This document shows, piece after piece, positions 41,411 through 52,190 of a DNA stretch of 64,000 nucleotides. The position numbers and the translations under genes are program-made. Origin of the DNA: Beverwykella pulmonaria (Eukaryota; Ascomycota; Dothideomycetes; Pleosporales; Melanommataceae); the NCBI GenBank assembly GCA_001599595.1, contig BCHH01000003.1, forward strand, positions 262,847 through 326,846, read 5' to 3'. The first letter of the stretch is position 1, and every line of letters starts with the position of its first letter. Under the pieces are notes generated by a model. That model saw only the letters and a program-made list of their open reading frames with translations, had not been told where the DNA came from and did not search any database.

Positions 41411-43132
41411 ATGTTGAATCTAATTGTCCCCTTTCTCGTGTTTTCCAACGTACTTGCTAAACATGAGCCTTCTTCAAACACACAATCCCCACCTTCTTTA
41501 CCGTGCGACTCGTCGATATTCACCCCACCCGTGGTCCCTGGAGCGAAGGTACTGTCCATCACCACCGAAAGAAAGCTCAATCACACCACCTCATATGCTG
41601 GACCGCTATTCCAACCTCTTGGGGGTCTCAACTTCTGCTCTGTTAAAGTCACGCTCAATCACCCTGGCACACCAGATGAAGTCCTCGTAGAAGTCTGGCT
41701 TCCTCTGAACCGCGACTCCTGGAATGGCCGCTTTCAAGCGACTGGAGGAGGTGGCTACGCTACAGGCATGTTTGAGATAATGCTCGGACCTGCCATCCGA
41801 GACAATTATGCAGCCTCTTCCACTGATGGCGGGCACCCTTTAGCCTTCCTAGATTTGGACTGGACGCTCATTCACCACGCCGAGCGAAACGATTACACGA
41901 TCAATTGGAATCTGTTGCAAAATTTCGCGACGCGGAGTTTGGCAGACCAGGTGTACGTGGGTAAAAGCATCACGGAGCAGTACTTCAAAGAGAAGCCGCA
42001 TCATTCGTATTGGAATGGGTGCTCGCAGGGGGGCAGGCAAGGCTATATGATGGCACAGAAGTATCCAGGGCTGCTTGATGGGATTCTGGCTGTGGCACCC
42101 GCGATTGGCCTACCGGGACTCGCGATGAGCGACTTTTGGCCGCAGCTGCTGATGATCGAGTCGGGGACTTTCATGAGCAATTGCGAGTGGGGCTGGTTCG
42201 AACAAAAGGCGATTGAGAAGTGCGATATGCTAGACGGTGTCAATGACGGTGTCATCACCGACCCGGAGCTATGCAAATTCGACCCGAACACGCTCGTTGG
42301 GCAAAAATTCCAATGCGAAGGGAAGGAGGTTGAAGCCACGGAAACCATGGCAAACATCGTGCGCAAGACCCAAGAAGGCCCAAAGACACCCTTCGGCGCG
42401 TCTCTCTGGCCTGGTTTTCCCTACGGAACCAATACAAACAGCGTCGGTAACATTAACATCTCTTCTGAAGGCCTGCGTTCGCCCAATCCATTTGGCGTCT
42501 CCTCGGCTCATATTAGGAGCCTTCTTCTCAGAGACCCAACGTTCAACATCTCGACTCTCACGCACGACTCCTACATGGTGCTTTTCGCGCAGTCGGTGCT
42601 AGAGTTTGGTTGGTTGCTCGACGCCAATGCACCAGATCTCTCGGGTCTTAAGAACTCGGGTACAAAGTTGCTTTCGTGGCATGGAATCAATGACCAGCTT
42701 ATTCCCTATAAGAATACGGTTCAGTACAGAGAGCATGTCGAGATGGAGATGGGTGGAGCAAAATCAGTTGACGAATTCTTCCGCCTCTTCCTAGCCCCGG
42801 GCGTGATGCACTGCGGACTCGGAGCCGGACCAGCCCCCAACCGTCCCTTGGAACAACTAGAAGATTGGGTCGAGGAGGGCGAGGCGCCGGAGACATTGGA
42901 TGCGCAGACCAAAGACGCAAATGGGGAATTGGTGAGCCGCGATCTTTGTCGCTGGCCGAGAAAGCTAAAATACATGGGCCTTGGGGATGCGAAGAGGGCC
43001 AGTAGTTGGAGCTGCGAGGGGGGAGAGGAGTATGAGGATTTATCCGGAGAGAGTAAGGATGGGAGTGGGGAGTTCTTGGGGGGCTTGAAGCAGAGATTGA
43101 TGGGGTTGGGGATGGGGTTGAAGATCAACTGA
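41411..43132 (+). CDS. Secreted tannase/feruloyl esterase family protein
   Basis: Single exon, 573 residues from MLNLIVPFLVFSNVLA (signal peptide). Landmarks of the tannase/FaeB family: ATGGGGYATG, nucleophile NGCSQGGRQGYMMAQ, calcium-site region DMLDGVNDGVITDPELC, acid in HGINDQLIPY and histidine in APGVMHCGLG. A Cys next to the catalytic Ser and another next to the His form the known CS-D-HC disulfide arrangement. Substrates are gallate or hydroxycinnamate esters; which of the two is not clear from sequence. The C-terminal 60 residues are Gly/Ser/Glu-rich and probably disordered. It complements the CE1 esterase upstream. Confidence 0.9.
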   Translation: MLNLIVPFLVFSNVLAKHEPSSNTQSPPSLPCDSSIFTPPVVPGAKVLSITTERKLNHTTSYAGPLFQPLGGLNFCSVKVTLNHPGTPDEVLVEVWLPLNRDSWNGRFQATGGGGYATGMFEIMLGPAIRDNYAASSTDGGHPLAFLDLDWTLIHHAERNDYTINWNLLQNFATRSLADQVYVGKSITEQYFKEKPHHSYWNGCSQGGRQGYMMAQKYPGLLDGILAVAPAIGLPGLAMSDFWPQLLMIESGTFMSNCEWGWFEQKAIEKCDMLDGVNDGVITDPELCKFDPNTLVGQKFQCEGKEVEATETMANIVRKTQEGPKTPFGASLWPGFPYGTNTNSVGNINISSEGLRSPNPFGVSSAHIRSLLLRDPTFNISTLTHDSYMVLFAQSVLEFGWLLDANAPDLSGLKNSGTKLLSWHGINDQLIPYKNTVQYREHVEMEMGGAKSVDEFFRLFLAPGVMHCGLGAGPAPNRPLEQLEDWVEEGEAPETLDAQTKDANGELVSRDLCRWPRKLKYMGLGDAKRASSWSCEGGEEYEDLSGESKDGSGEFLGGLKQRLMGLGMGLKIN

Positions 43133-43733
43133 GCATTCAACATGTGCAGAGTACTTAGCGAGCTTAACTCAAGCCACTTTAGCCATGGCATTCCTGCGCA
43201 ATGGGAATTGTGGATCTCACAATCATGGCCGCCGTTATATCCATATGAAGGGCGGAGAATACTCGGGAAGTGAGAGCGCTCCTGGAAGGAAAACGTGTCC
43301 GCCAGAAATTTCTTCAACAAAGATTAATTCACCACTATAACCTTGCCTGCGAGGCCAATGGGACATCATTACTTTACTAGTCGATATACATGAAGCAAGT
43401 CGGATGTCTTTCCATATGGAGAATTAACCGCCCAGACATTGGCGGCGATCAATTCTGCGGGGAATTTCCAAAGCTCACAGCTCCAACGCTCATCCACTAC
43501 CACGATTTACCCATCATCACGCCCTTTCCACCGCCAATCCCGCCATCAAAGGCCACGAATCGCAATTTGTCTCCCAATATGCGGCAATTGAGCCCCAGAA
43601 GCCTACGCGGAGCGAAGGCCGCTCCTCCCCACGCGTCTTTTGCCCAGACGCTCAAATAGGCCCTATGCGCCAACCCCATCGACAACCGACTGAAGGCGTA
43701 CTCTAGACTACCCCGCGTTCTCATACCTTCACA
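43133..43733. other. Intergenic, GH93-like gene promoter region
   Basis: 0.6 kb with no recognised gene. Confidence 0.4.
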
Positions 43734-45085
43734 ATGCGCATCCTCCACCTCGCCAGCCTCATCCGCCTCCTCCACCTCGCCGCTGGCCAAGATGACGAAG
43801 ACCCCGACCCGACACCCACCCCAACGCCCACCCCCGGCCCCATCATAATCGACACCTTCGCCAACGTAACCGTGTACCAGCCCGACGACTCCACCGTGCA
43901 AGTAACCTCCGCGCGTACTGCCAACCTCGGCAACGCCACCATCCTCTCCGTTTGGTCCGACGCCTCCACCAACAACACCATCTCAATCTACCAGTCTAAA
44001 GACAACGGGTTCTCGTGGTACGCGTTTGGGACCGCGACGTCGAACGTAGCCGGAAGGAAATTACTACAGCCACATCTGCTCTTTACGAATGAGACGTTTG
44101 GGGACTATGACGGAGGCGCCGTACTGTTGGCAGTTAATGCTGTCGATGATAGTAGTTCGAACATTGAAGTTTATGCGAGTGGGGATAGCGGGGAGAGCTG
44201 GGATTTTGTGAGTAGCGTTGTTAGTGGTAGGAGGTTGAATGGGACGGTAGGGGAGCCGTTTTTGGTGGTACAGTACGTCCCAATTTTTTTTATTGTTGTG
44301 TTCGGACTAGGGATGGAAATGGAGATGTTTGATATGAAGCGGGACTGATAATTGCGACAGGAGCGGAAAATTGACGGTGTATTATTCCGACCAAAGCGAC
44401 GCGAAATACGCACAAAAGATCTCCCATCGAACAACGTCGACGGATTTTGACAGCTGGGGCACTGCAGTCAGCGATGTGACATCTCAGTCCTCCACCGATC
44501 AACCGGGATCACCAACCGTTGCAAAGGTATCCAACCCTCTCCCATTTCCTCCCAACGGCTGCATTGACTCACATCTCCAGCTGCCCAACAGCAAATACAT
44601 CCAAACCTTCTCATACGGCCTCCTCAACACCACCACGAAAAAGTACACCTACCCAGTCTACTACAAGATCGCCTCGTCCCCTGAAACCTTCGCCAATGAA
44701 CGCACGCGCCAGCTCACCGTCGACGCCGGCGTGAAGCCAAACGGCAGTCCATTTGTAACGTGGACACCGCAGGGCGGCGCGAATGGGACGATTGTGGTCT
44801 CGGCGAGTGACTCAAGTTCGGTATTTGTGAATCAGAATTTGGGAGAGGGGAGCTGGAAGGAGGTGAAGACACCTGCGGGTAGAGCGTACTCGAGGGAGGT
44901 GCGCGTTCGTAAGTATTTCCTGTGGATAGAGGAATAGAGGAGTGGTGATGGGCTAATTCATCATAGCGGATAATGATACCACGAAACTCAGGTTAGCGGC
45001 CGGCGCCGAGTACGGGAAGGATACGCCGAGCCAGATTCTGGTTACGATTATGGATTTCGAGAAGGCCCTGAAGGCACTTGGATAA
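43734..45085 (+). CDS. GH93-like/sialidase-fold secreted enzyme (exo-arabinanase candidate)
   Basis: Four exons (43734-44272, 44361-44526, 44581-44908, 44967-45085) give 383 residues. After a short signal-like start comes an acidic-proline linker (DDEDPDPTPTPTPTPGP). Two Asp boxes (SKDNGFSW and SGDSGESW) mark a six-bladed beta-propeller. Later blocks SGKLTVYYSDQSDAKYAQK, YPVYYKIASSPETF and VTWTPQGGANGTIVVSA follow the fungal GH93 exo-1,5-alpha-arabinanase pattern. GH93 releases arabinobiose from arabinan. Similarity is by motif order only, so a general BNR-repeat protein is the alternative. The gene is compact and introns are 54-88 nt. Confidence 0.72.
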
Positions 45086-46633
45086 GTCGGAAGGAAGAGA
45101 AGTTAGTGCATTCTGCGCAAAATGCAATATTATCTTGAGATACCGCTTGTGATCGTAAACGCCTTGTCTTTGAGTTTTAGACCTGCTTTTGTTTCCTTGC
45201 GGCTAACCTCGAAGGGTTTCCAGCAACGAAGGCGCTATGCGTTGAGCTCATGCCAGCTGCCGTTGTTAGGGGCTGTGGACAAACTAACAGCCAAGTAAGT
45301 GCCAGCCAGGTCGCCGTTTAGTAGACCAGCTGCACACTACACATCAACCCCGCGTCAAAGGAGATAAACGAGCTGCAGACGTTGCGCAACCAGTAAACAC
45401 TCTCAACGCGAGTCCAGTTGTCTTCAAACTTCCCGTCGGAGTCCGTTGTCATGTGCAGTAATTAATACTAGAAAGATCTAGGGGCACCACCCCCTTTCTC
45501 CATCTACGCAAGACGCGCTTCGTCATTCAAAGATGTCGGCCCTATTCTACGCGCGGTTTCTGATTATTTGTCAGTTGTCTGCCTACACACCTCTCGGGCC
45601 TTTTCATCGGGGACCTCATCATTGTGTGTGGTGTGTGAGGTAAGCCAGAGTATTTCTGGGGTGATGACGAGATGGGGGCGGCTACGGAAAGGAGAACGCG
45701 AAAATATCCATCACGCGCGAGAAAACGGCGGCGCGTGGGAACCGAGTAGCTATTAACGTTCAGTCATGATTATTGGGTTGCGGAAAGTGGCACGCAAATG
45801 CCATTTTATCTTGCCCATTTGCTTACAAGAAGGGTGCGAGATTGCGACGCCGCCCTGCGTCCTGTGTCCTTCGGTCAGAGACAGAACCGTCAGTTGAGTC
45901 CTGCGGTCGCCTGCAAATGCTCAGTCGTCATGATGAACGAGCATCTCGTTCATGCGCTCCCTGTTTGATCCTCTGTCCGCGAGGACCCGCCCGTGCCCGT
46001 CTTTTCCACAACCCCTGTTCAACGAAGTGCTGCCTGTCAGCGGCGCCACCCACTCAGCCCTATAATTGACGCCGGCGCTTAGGACCGCCCAAAATCACCG
46101 TCTTGGGGCAAGAGGGTTGGTTTTGGAAGAGTAAGAGCTGCACGCTGACCTGAGCGTTACACAACAGACAGTTAATTTGGGCTGGGACGAGGGGCGCAGC
46201 GTTGGCGCTGCGGGTATCTGCCGCAGCTCACCTCGCCAAATCAACGGGTTGTGCATTCCTATTGGTTGTAAGAACTGGAGGGAGGTCAGCCTCGACGAGA
46301 ATATGATTGCGATGGTAGGGCGAAGGCGTGGGCGAGCCTGAGAATGGCTGCGGCGCCCACCGCAGAGCCTCGAGGCTGCCTGAGTAAGTATTCCTGGGTT
46401 ATGACGAACTGGGTGTCTGATGTCTGTTCTCTTCTTGACGTTCCTTTTCCCCTCACACCACCCCTCACCCCATCTTGCTTCGACTACTGTTTTGCGGTTC
46501 TCTGCGGTTTCGACTAGGGATCTGCCGACATGTTCGCAACGACTACTTGATACTTCTGGGTCTGCCTTTCTTTCTTATTCTTCTTTCCTTTCGGTTGGTT
46601 TGGGTGGGTGGGCATTACTATCGCGAGTACAAC
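45086..46633. other. Intergenic, no gene recognised
   Basis: 1.55 kb of mixed composition with no recognisable gene. The last 250 nt form the 5' region of the receptor gene. Confidence 0.4.
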
Positions 46634-48773
46634 ATGATCATACCTTCGACATCGTCGATACCTCTAGCCATCCGGGCTACACCGATTATTCTGGACAACA
46701 AGTCGACCGCCATCACGATTGCAACATGGCTGCTCATGATCATAATCATAATCATGTTTCTTTTGAGGGAAGCGATGAAGTTTGCGGTATCAAGGAAATT
46801 TGCTGTCGATGATCTGCTCATTCTTCTGGCAGTGGTATGGTCACTAAGAAGTTCGAATATTACAATGCTAACTGGCACAGATATTCGGCATCGGATTCTC
46901 AGTAACGACGCTCATACTGGTATCAGACGGCCTTGGTGTATTGGGAACGCTCACGCTTCGACGCGCAAACGCAATCATGAAAGGACACTACGCCTCCGAC
47001 TTCCTCTACATCCTATCAATATGCTTCGCAAAGCTATCCCTTATCGCATTTTTCCACAACATCGTTGTGCAGCGCGCACAGCGCCGCGCAGTCCAAGGCC
47101 TCGGCATCTTCATTCTCGCATGGACCCTATCTTCCCTTATCGCAGTTGCCTTCCAATGCGGGCTTCCTCGGCCATGGGAAGTGATGACACTGCACTGCTA
47201 CAATAGTGTGAGTCGCAAAAAAAATTCGGATTCCGCCGCGCATAAATGCTAACCCCATTAGGGCGTCTTCTGGATCGTGTACTGCATAATCGACATGACC
47301 ACCGATGTCTGCTTGATCATGCTATCCGTGAACCTGGTCGCATATCTGAAAGTCAAGTTCTCAAGAAAAGTGGTTGTGGTGGCGTGTTTTGCACCACGCA
47401 TTTTGGTCATCGGGGCAGCGCTCGCCCGCTTGATTTACTTGTTTCCTGTCACGCCACATGATAATCCTGAGTTCAATCTTTGGATCCCAGTCATTTGCAC
47501 GGAATTGCAAATATGCATTAGCATTTCGACGGCATGCATCCCATACATGAAGCCTTTCTTTGAGGGTGCAGAGGCAGGGGCCTGGAGAGCGGATCATCGG
47601 AGAAGCAACTGCTTGAAGGTTAACAACCTCTGTGGATACCAGTCTATATCCGGATTTTCGAAGGGGCACAAGCAGGGAAAAGAACTGTATTCCATGGATT
47701 CGACGGCCAGCATGAGCCTTAAGTATGGAAGGACTCCGGATGTGTCCCCTCGGATCCCGAGCCCAGTCCCACTGAGTCCACTAACGCCTCCACGATACAA
47801 CACGCCGCCGAACTCTAGAGCAACGATTTCACGAACTCCCAGTGAGCGGGGCTTAAGATTACAAATCCCGCCTCCGGATATTTTGATAAGAAGAGCAACG
47901 GATAGCACGAGCCCTCAGACCGCAAGTTCGCACGCGCTTTCTCCAGAACTCTTGTCACCGCAACAACAACCTCTTCTTTCTCCTTCACGGTTCTCACCAG
48001 ATGGAATGGGGCCCTCAGTGCCGCCGCGCTCATATAGTCCTCGACCACCAGTCTCGAACTCTCCTTCCAGTCCCAACGCAAACGCCATAACCCCAATACG
48101 AAACGCCAACTTCTCCCTCTTTCCCCGAACAACAAGCACGCAATCATCCGCTCTCCCACCGATACCACCAAAGCCAGCTCCTCCTATGCCACCGATTCCA
48201 ACATCTCGGTCCAGATCAAGTAGTCGTACGAACCGAAACCGCATATCGAATCACCGTATGCCGGCCAATACTTCTCAGCCTCGCTCTTCCAACCCTTCCA
48301 TCACCCCTCGAACGAGCAGCCTCCCTCGAACCACCCTACCAAAATCTCAAAACAGGAACAGTATAGCACCGATATCCGCACCCTCTACCGCACACACGTC
48401 GACCTCCTCCCCCCCAACAATACCAAGCTACTACTTCGCCACCCCGCCCACGACCTCCCCACCGAACTTCCCACCTCCCAGCCCGCCGAGCCCACAGCGT
48501 CTGCGCAACTATCGTGTCCTAGTGCCGCAGAACTCGTCGCGGAGGGAGCAGATGTCCCCGGTTTCTCCAGCCTCGCCGACGCCGAAGACTCCGTTGACGT
48601 TTTGGAGGGATGAGAGTAGCAGCGAGGGGACGGGGTTGAGCGCCGGAGCGAGTGCAGGATACAGTGGAGAGGGGACGTGGAGGGCGGAACGGCCGTGGGA
48701 ACGAGAGCCCATGCCGATTGTGAGGAAGGTAGGAAGGGGAAGCCCACGGATTGTTTTTTCAGGGGGTAGTTAA
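46634..48773 (+). CDS. PTH11-like/fungal rhodopsin-domain receptor with long Pro/Ser tail
   Basis: Three exons (46634-46834, 46881-47207, 47262-48773) give 679 residues. Seven membrane segments are visible: ITIATWLLMIIIIIMFLL, LLILLAVV..IFGIGFSV, FLYILSICFAKLSLIAFF, GLGIFILAWTLSSLIAVAF, VFWIVYCIIDMTTDVCLIML, VVACFAPRILVIGAALARL and VICTELQICISISTACIPY. The DxxxD-type loop and Cys pair (CG..HC) match the fungal rhodopsin/PTH11-type receptor domain. A cytoplasmic tail of about 370 residues is rich in Pro, Ser and Thr with basic patches and many SP/TP sites. PTH11-type proteins sense surface or host cues upstream of cAMP signalling in some fungi; ligand here unknown. Confidence 0.82.
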
Positions 48774-51628
48774 GGAGGAGAGGAGACCTTTCTTTCTAAC
48801 TTCAGATCTCTTTTTGGCATTATTTATTTCGTTTGTTTTGCATGGTTATAGGTCATGGGGCTCATTTACGGTCATGGTTATGGATTATGGGATATGGCAT
48901 TGCATTGGGTGGAGCGTTTGCTTTTGCTTTCCTTCGGGATACTTTGGGCGGGCTGTTATTGATCTTTCTATGTCCTCTTGTATTTGTACTTGCATTTGTA
49001 CTTCTATGCGCGTAGCACGACAAGGAAACGGATAATCTGATACCCAATTTCATATGCACTATTACTACACCACAATCTTCGTATTTCCACAATCATGTTG
49101 AGCAATATTTCCCGGCAGCCATGAACCGATAATCCGGGCATGGGGTCATTGGAATGACTGGGACGGGGGCACCCTGCATGGTGAGAAGACGTGGAGTGAA
49201 AGGAATGAAGGAAGCGTAAGGAGTCTGTGAGACACGAGCTGCGTACGCGCAAGGCAAACCGAGACCGTTTGGGTTGTGGATCTTTGCGGGGGCCTGGAGC
49301 TCGATCTGACGCGGAGACGGATGTGGAGTTGCTGGATGTGGAGTAGGCCGATCGAGGCATGGGGTTTTCCATGGCGATATCTTAGTCGCGAACACCTTGA
49401 AGACGACTTCGTGGAACATGTCCTCGTGAGTGTTTTCCTCCAGAAACGTGGCTTGCATATATGGAGTTCCAAGGTCTGGGGCTGCCTACGGCCACCCTCA
49501 TTCTCTTCATCGGAAACGCACCGTATTCATTTTTGATAACCTCCGTCGTGACAGAGTGAAGGCGATCCGCCTCCAAACCATCCCTTCCATCGCTCGCCTC
49601 CTTCAGCTACAACCCCTAGCCCCTTCCCCAAAACCTCGTATCCAGCGACCGTCTTACTGCATCTCGCACCAAGACGGTGTCCGAGCCGAGATGGAGGATC
49701 TCCCAGCCCAGAGATGCAGGTATGCAACTCCGCCCCCCATTCTACCAGCCACTCACTCTGAAGTGATTGCGATAAGATGTGGCGCGAATTTCCATGACTC
49801 TGCCTCGCCTCCCTCAGATAGGAATATACCTGCGTCTCTCTCTGCAAGGCAAATTCACGTTGATAAGAAGTATGTATGCCCTAATAGCATATCCAGTGAT
49901 GCATAATACGTCAGCACATATCATTACCGCTTGTAACCTCTCGTGAGTAGTTGGCAAAGAGCGGGGACATGATCGTGCACAGCTGCGATAGTTGTGAGTA
50001 AGAGAGGAATGAGGTCAGCCTTGCGAACAGACAGGGATTGAGACAGGGACGTGGATCCTAACATGCGGGAGGGAATCTAACCGTGCGGCTGTGGCGTCGT
50101 GGTCGAGAAGTCAAGGTTCGGCGCGTAGCTGGCGCTGTGATTGGTGAGCATTGCTAAGTAGGGGAGAGTTTAATGGCAAGGTGCATTGGGCCACCAAGCA
50201 AGATTTACGATGGCGAAGAAGAAATTGAAAGGGATAATTGCGCGGATATAGACCTGGAGAGAGCTTGAGGAAGGAGAAGGATTGCCTGTAGTGACAATAG
50301 GATGGAGAGGCGCGATCTCCATAGACATCTAGTAAGACACGCGTTCAAGGATTCAGGATTGAAGACGAGGCCTTGTAAGCTCCAACACCCGCTACGGAGC
50401 TTATCGAGCTCTTATCGCGGACACGTGTGCTGCATATTGCCAACTCAATACGAGCATGCACTGCAGACAAGAAGCTCGGGGGGAACCTGATAGTTGCACC
50501 AATAAGAAAACGACAGAAGGATGCATATTGTCAGTGTCCCTGGAAAGCAGGAGCGATTGCGTCTGCATGCTTGCAACACCGAGTTGTGCCGTAAATTTGG
50601 AAGCCCTAATGTGCAAGTTTACCATCCATAGAGGGTTCTCCACTACGACTGCAAAATGCAGCTTTCTACATTCTGAGTGGCTTACCTATATAACGTATGT
50701 CCTCTCTAGCAAACCTGGATGAATAGATGTGGGTCATCTTAAAAAGTCAATCATGCGGTTGGTGGAGAATTATAAGCTTTTAGCGAGTCTAATTGGATAG
50801 TAGAGGAGCAAAAGGGTGGATGAAAATTGATGCCGATTTTCAGGGAAACCACAATTAGCGAGGGAAATAATATCCCTCACCACGTACCGAGAAGTACTCC
50901 GTAGCGAGAAAATTACAGGTACTTAGACTTCAAAGTAGTGGACTTTTACCCACATCTAAATATTTGTGCTATACTGTTTGGAGTGTATGCCAGGGATCCT
51001 TCTCTACTTCTCCAGCGCTGCTTCTAGTAAAATTACAAATCTTGTCGTCGCATTCGCGCCTTAAAAGTGGGGGCCGTGTACGGGAGGATCTCGCTTCGCC
51101 TTGCCGAATGCTGTGCCACAATTGCACGTGACTTGGTCTATGCTTTTCTCCGTTTTGCACTTTCTTGTGAGTTAATTACTTTATGGTCAAAGGGACTGAT
51201 GTCTGAGGCCCATGGTCGCGGCTAAAATTTCCCTTCGAGCCAGCCACACCGGTAGACGTCAACTTTCATACAGCCATAGATCCTCCAGGACCTCAAATCA
51301 ACCCAAGATTTTTCTTTGCGATTGCTGTTTTTCAAGCTTTCGAAGCTCAAGATAATACAAGCCCTTTTCAGTACTTAACATGACAACGATTATGTACAGT
51401 TAAAATTGAGTTAGACATGTAAAATGTAAGTCAATTTTTTATGAATATCGAGGAAGCTGCAGTAAGCTTAACTAGTTGTCTGAATTCTACGCTCCTTTTG
51501 TGAGTGTTGCTGATAGGACTTGTAGTCCTGCTCGATTCTGCTTTTTGAAAATTGGAAAAGTGACACGCTTTCTGACCCCCACGATCGGTGCACTGTTTGA
51601 CGTAAAAATGAAGTCGTGCGGCCATCAC
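48774..51628. other. Intergenic with an ambiguous minus-strand coding segment
   Basis: 2.86 kb. Between 49093 and 49576 two minus-strand frames look protein-like (VTTEVIKNEYGAFPMKRMRV, then ENTHEDMFHEVVFKVFATK and IHNPNGLGLPCAYAARVSQ) and meet near 49460, but no intron joins them; they may be a frameshifted gene. The rest, including 49900-51600, shows no gene, repeat or RNA. Confidence 0.3.
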
Positions 51629-52190
51629 TTAAACACAGCACTGGACATCGTCGGGACCGGGGCATTTACCCCTGGTTAACGTAATAGTCAGCCACTTAGC
51701 CCTAGATATTGCACAGGGAAGAAGTGAAGGGTGTAAACTTACGATACATGAGTTCCACCTAAATATGGGTTGCTATTGCAGTTGTTGACGGTGGTGCAGA
51801 AACCGGACTTGCCATTAGCAGTGCATGTCCTTGTGATACAGCACTGATTGTCCGAGCCACCTGAGCAATTCATTAGACTAGTATTCCTGGTGAAGTTGCT
51901 TGGGAGAAAGTTGCAACCGGAACCACCCACCTGGGCAGTGGTTGCTGACAGTGTAACCAAGAGCGTCTCCAAGACATTCCCCTGGACTCCCACAAATACC
52001 ATTGACGTTCTAGTATTTTGTTAGATACTATGGCTAGACAACTCGGGCTTCAAGCAAGCGAGATTGGGGAGATATTCTGATTTTGAGAGGTACGTACACC
52101 GTACTTGGCTGAGTCCCAGTAATAACAAGACTCGCCGTACCCAAGCACCATGGGAAGAGCGGCGAGAAAAGCTGCAGCGTAGATCTTCAT
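51629..52190 (-). CDS. Small secreted Cys-rich protein with two CPG..CC motifs
   Basis: Four tiny exons on the minus strand (52190-52098, 52009-51931, 51860-51743, 51671-51629), with introns of 88, 70 and 71 nt, give 110 residues. All junctions keep frame. Signal peptide MKIYAAAFLAALPMVLG, then CYYW, GICGSPGECLG, HCPGGSDNQCCI, RTCTANGKSGFC, NNC and a last exon coding KCPGPDDVQCCV. The repeated CPGxxxxQCC motif with spaced Cys pairs occurs in fungal secreted proteins, often next to cell-wall lytic or binding domains; here it stands alone. Disulfide-rich extracellular protein; an effector or wall-binding role is inference. Confidence 0.75.
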
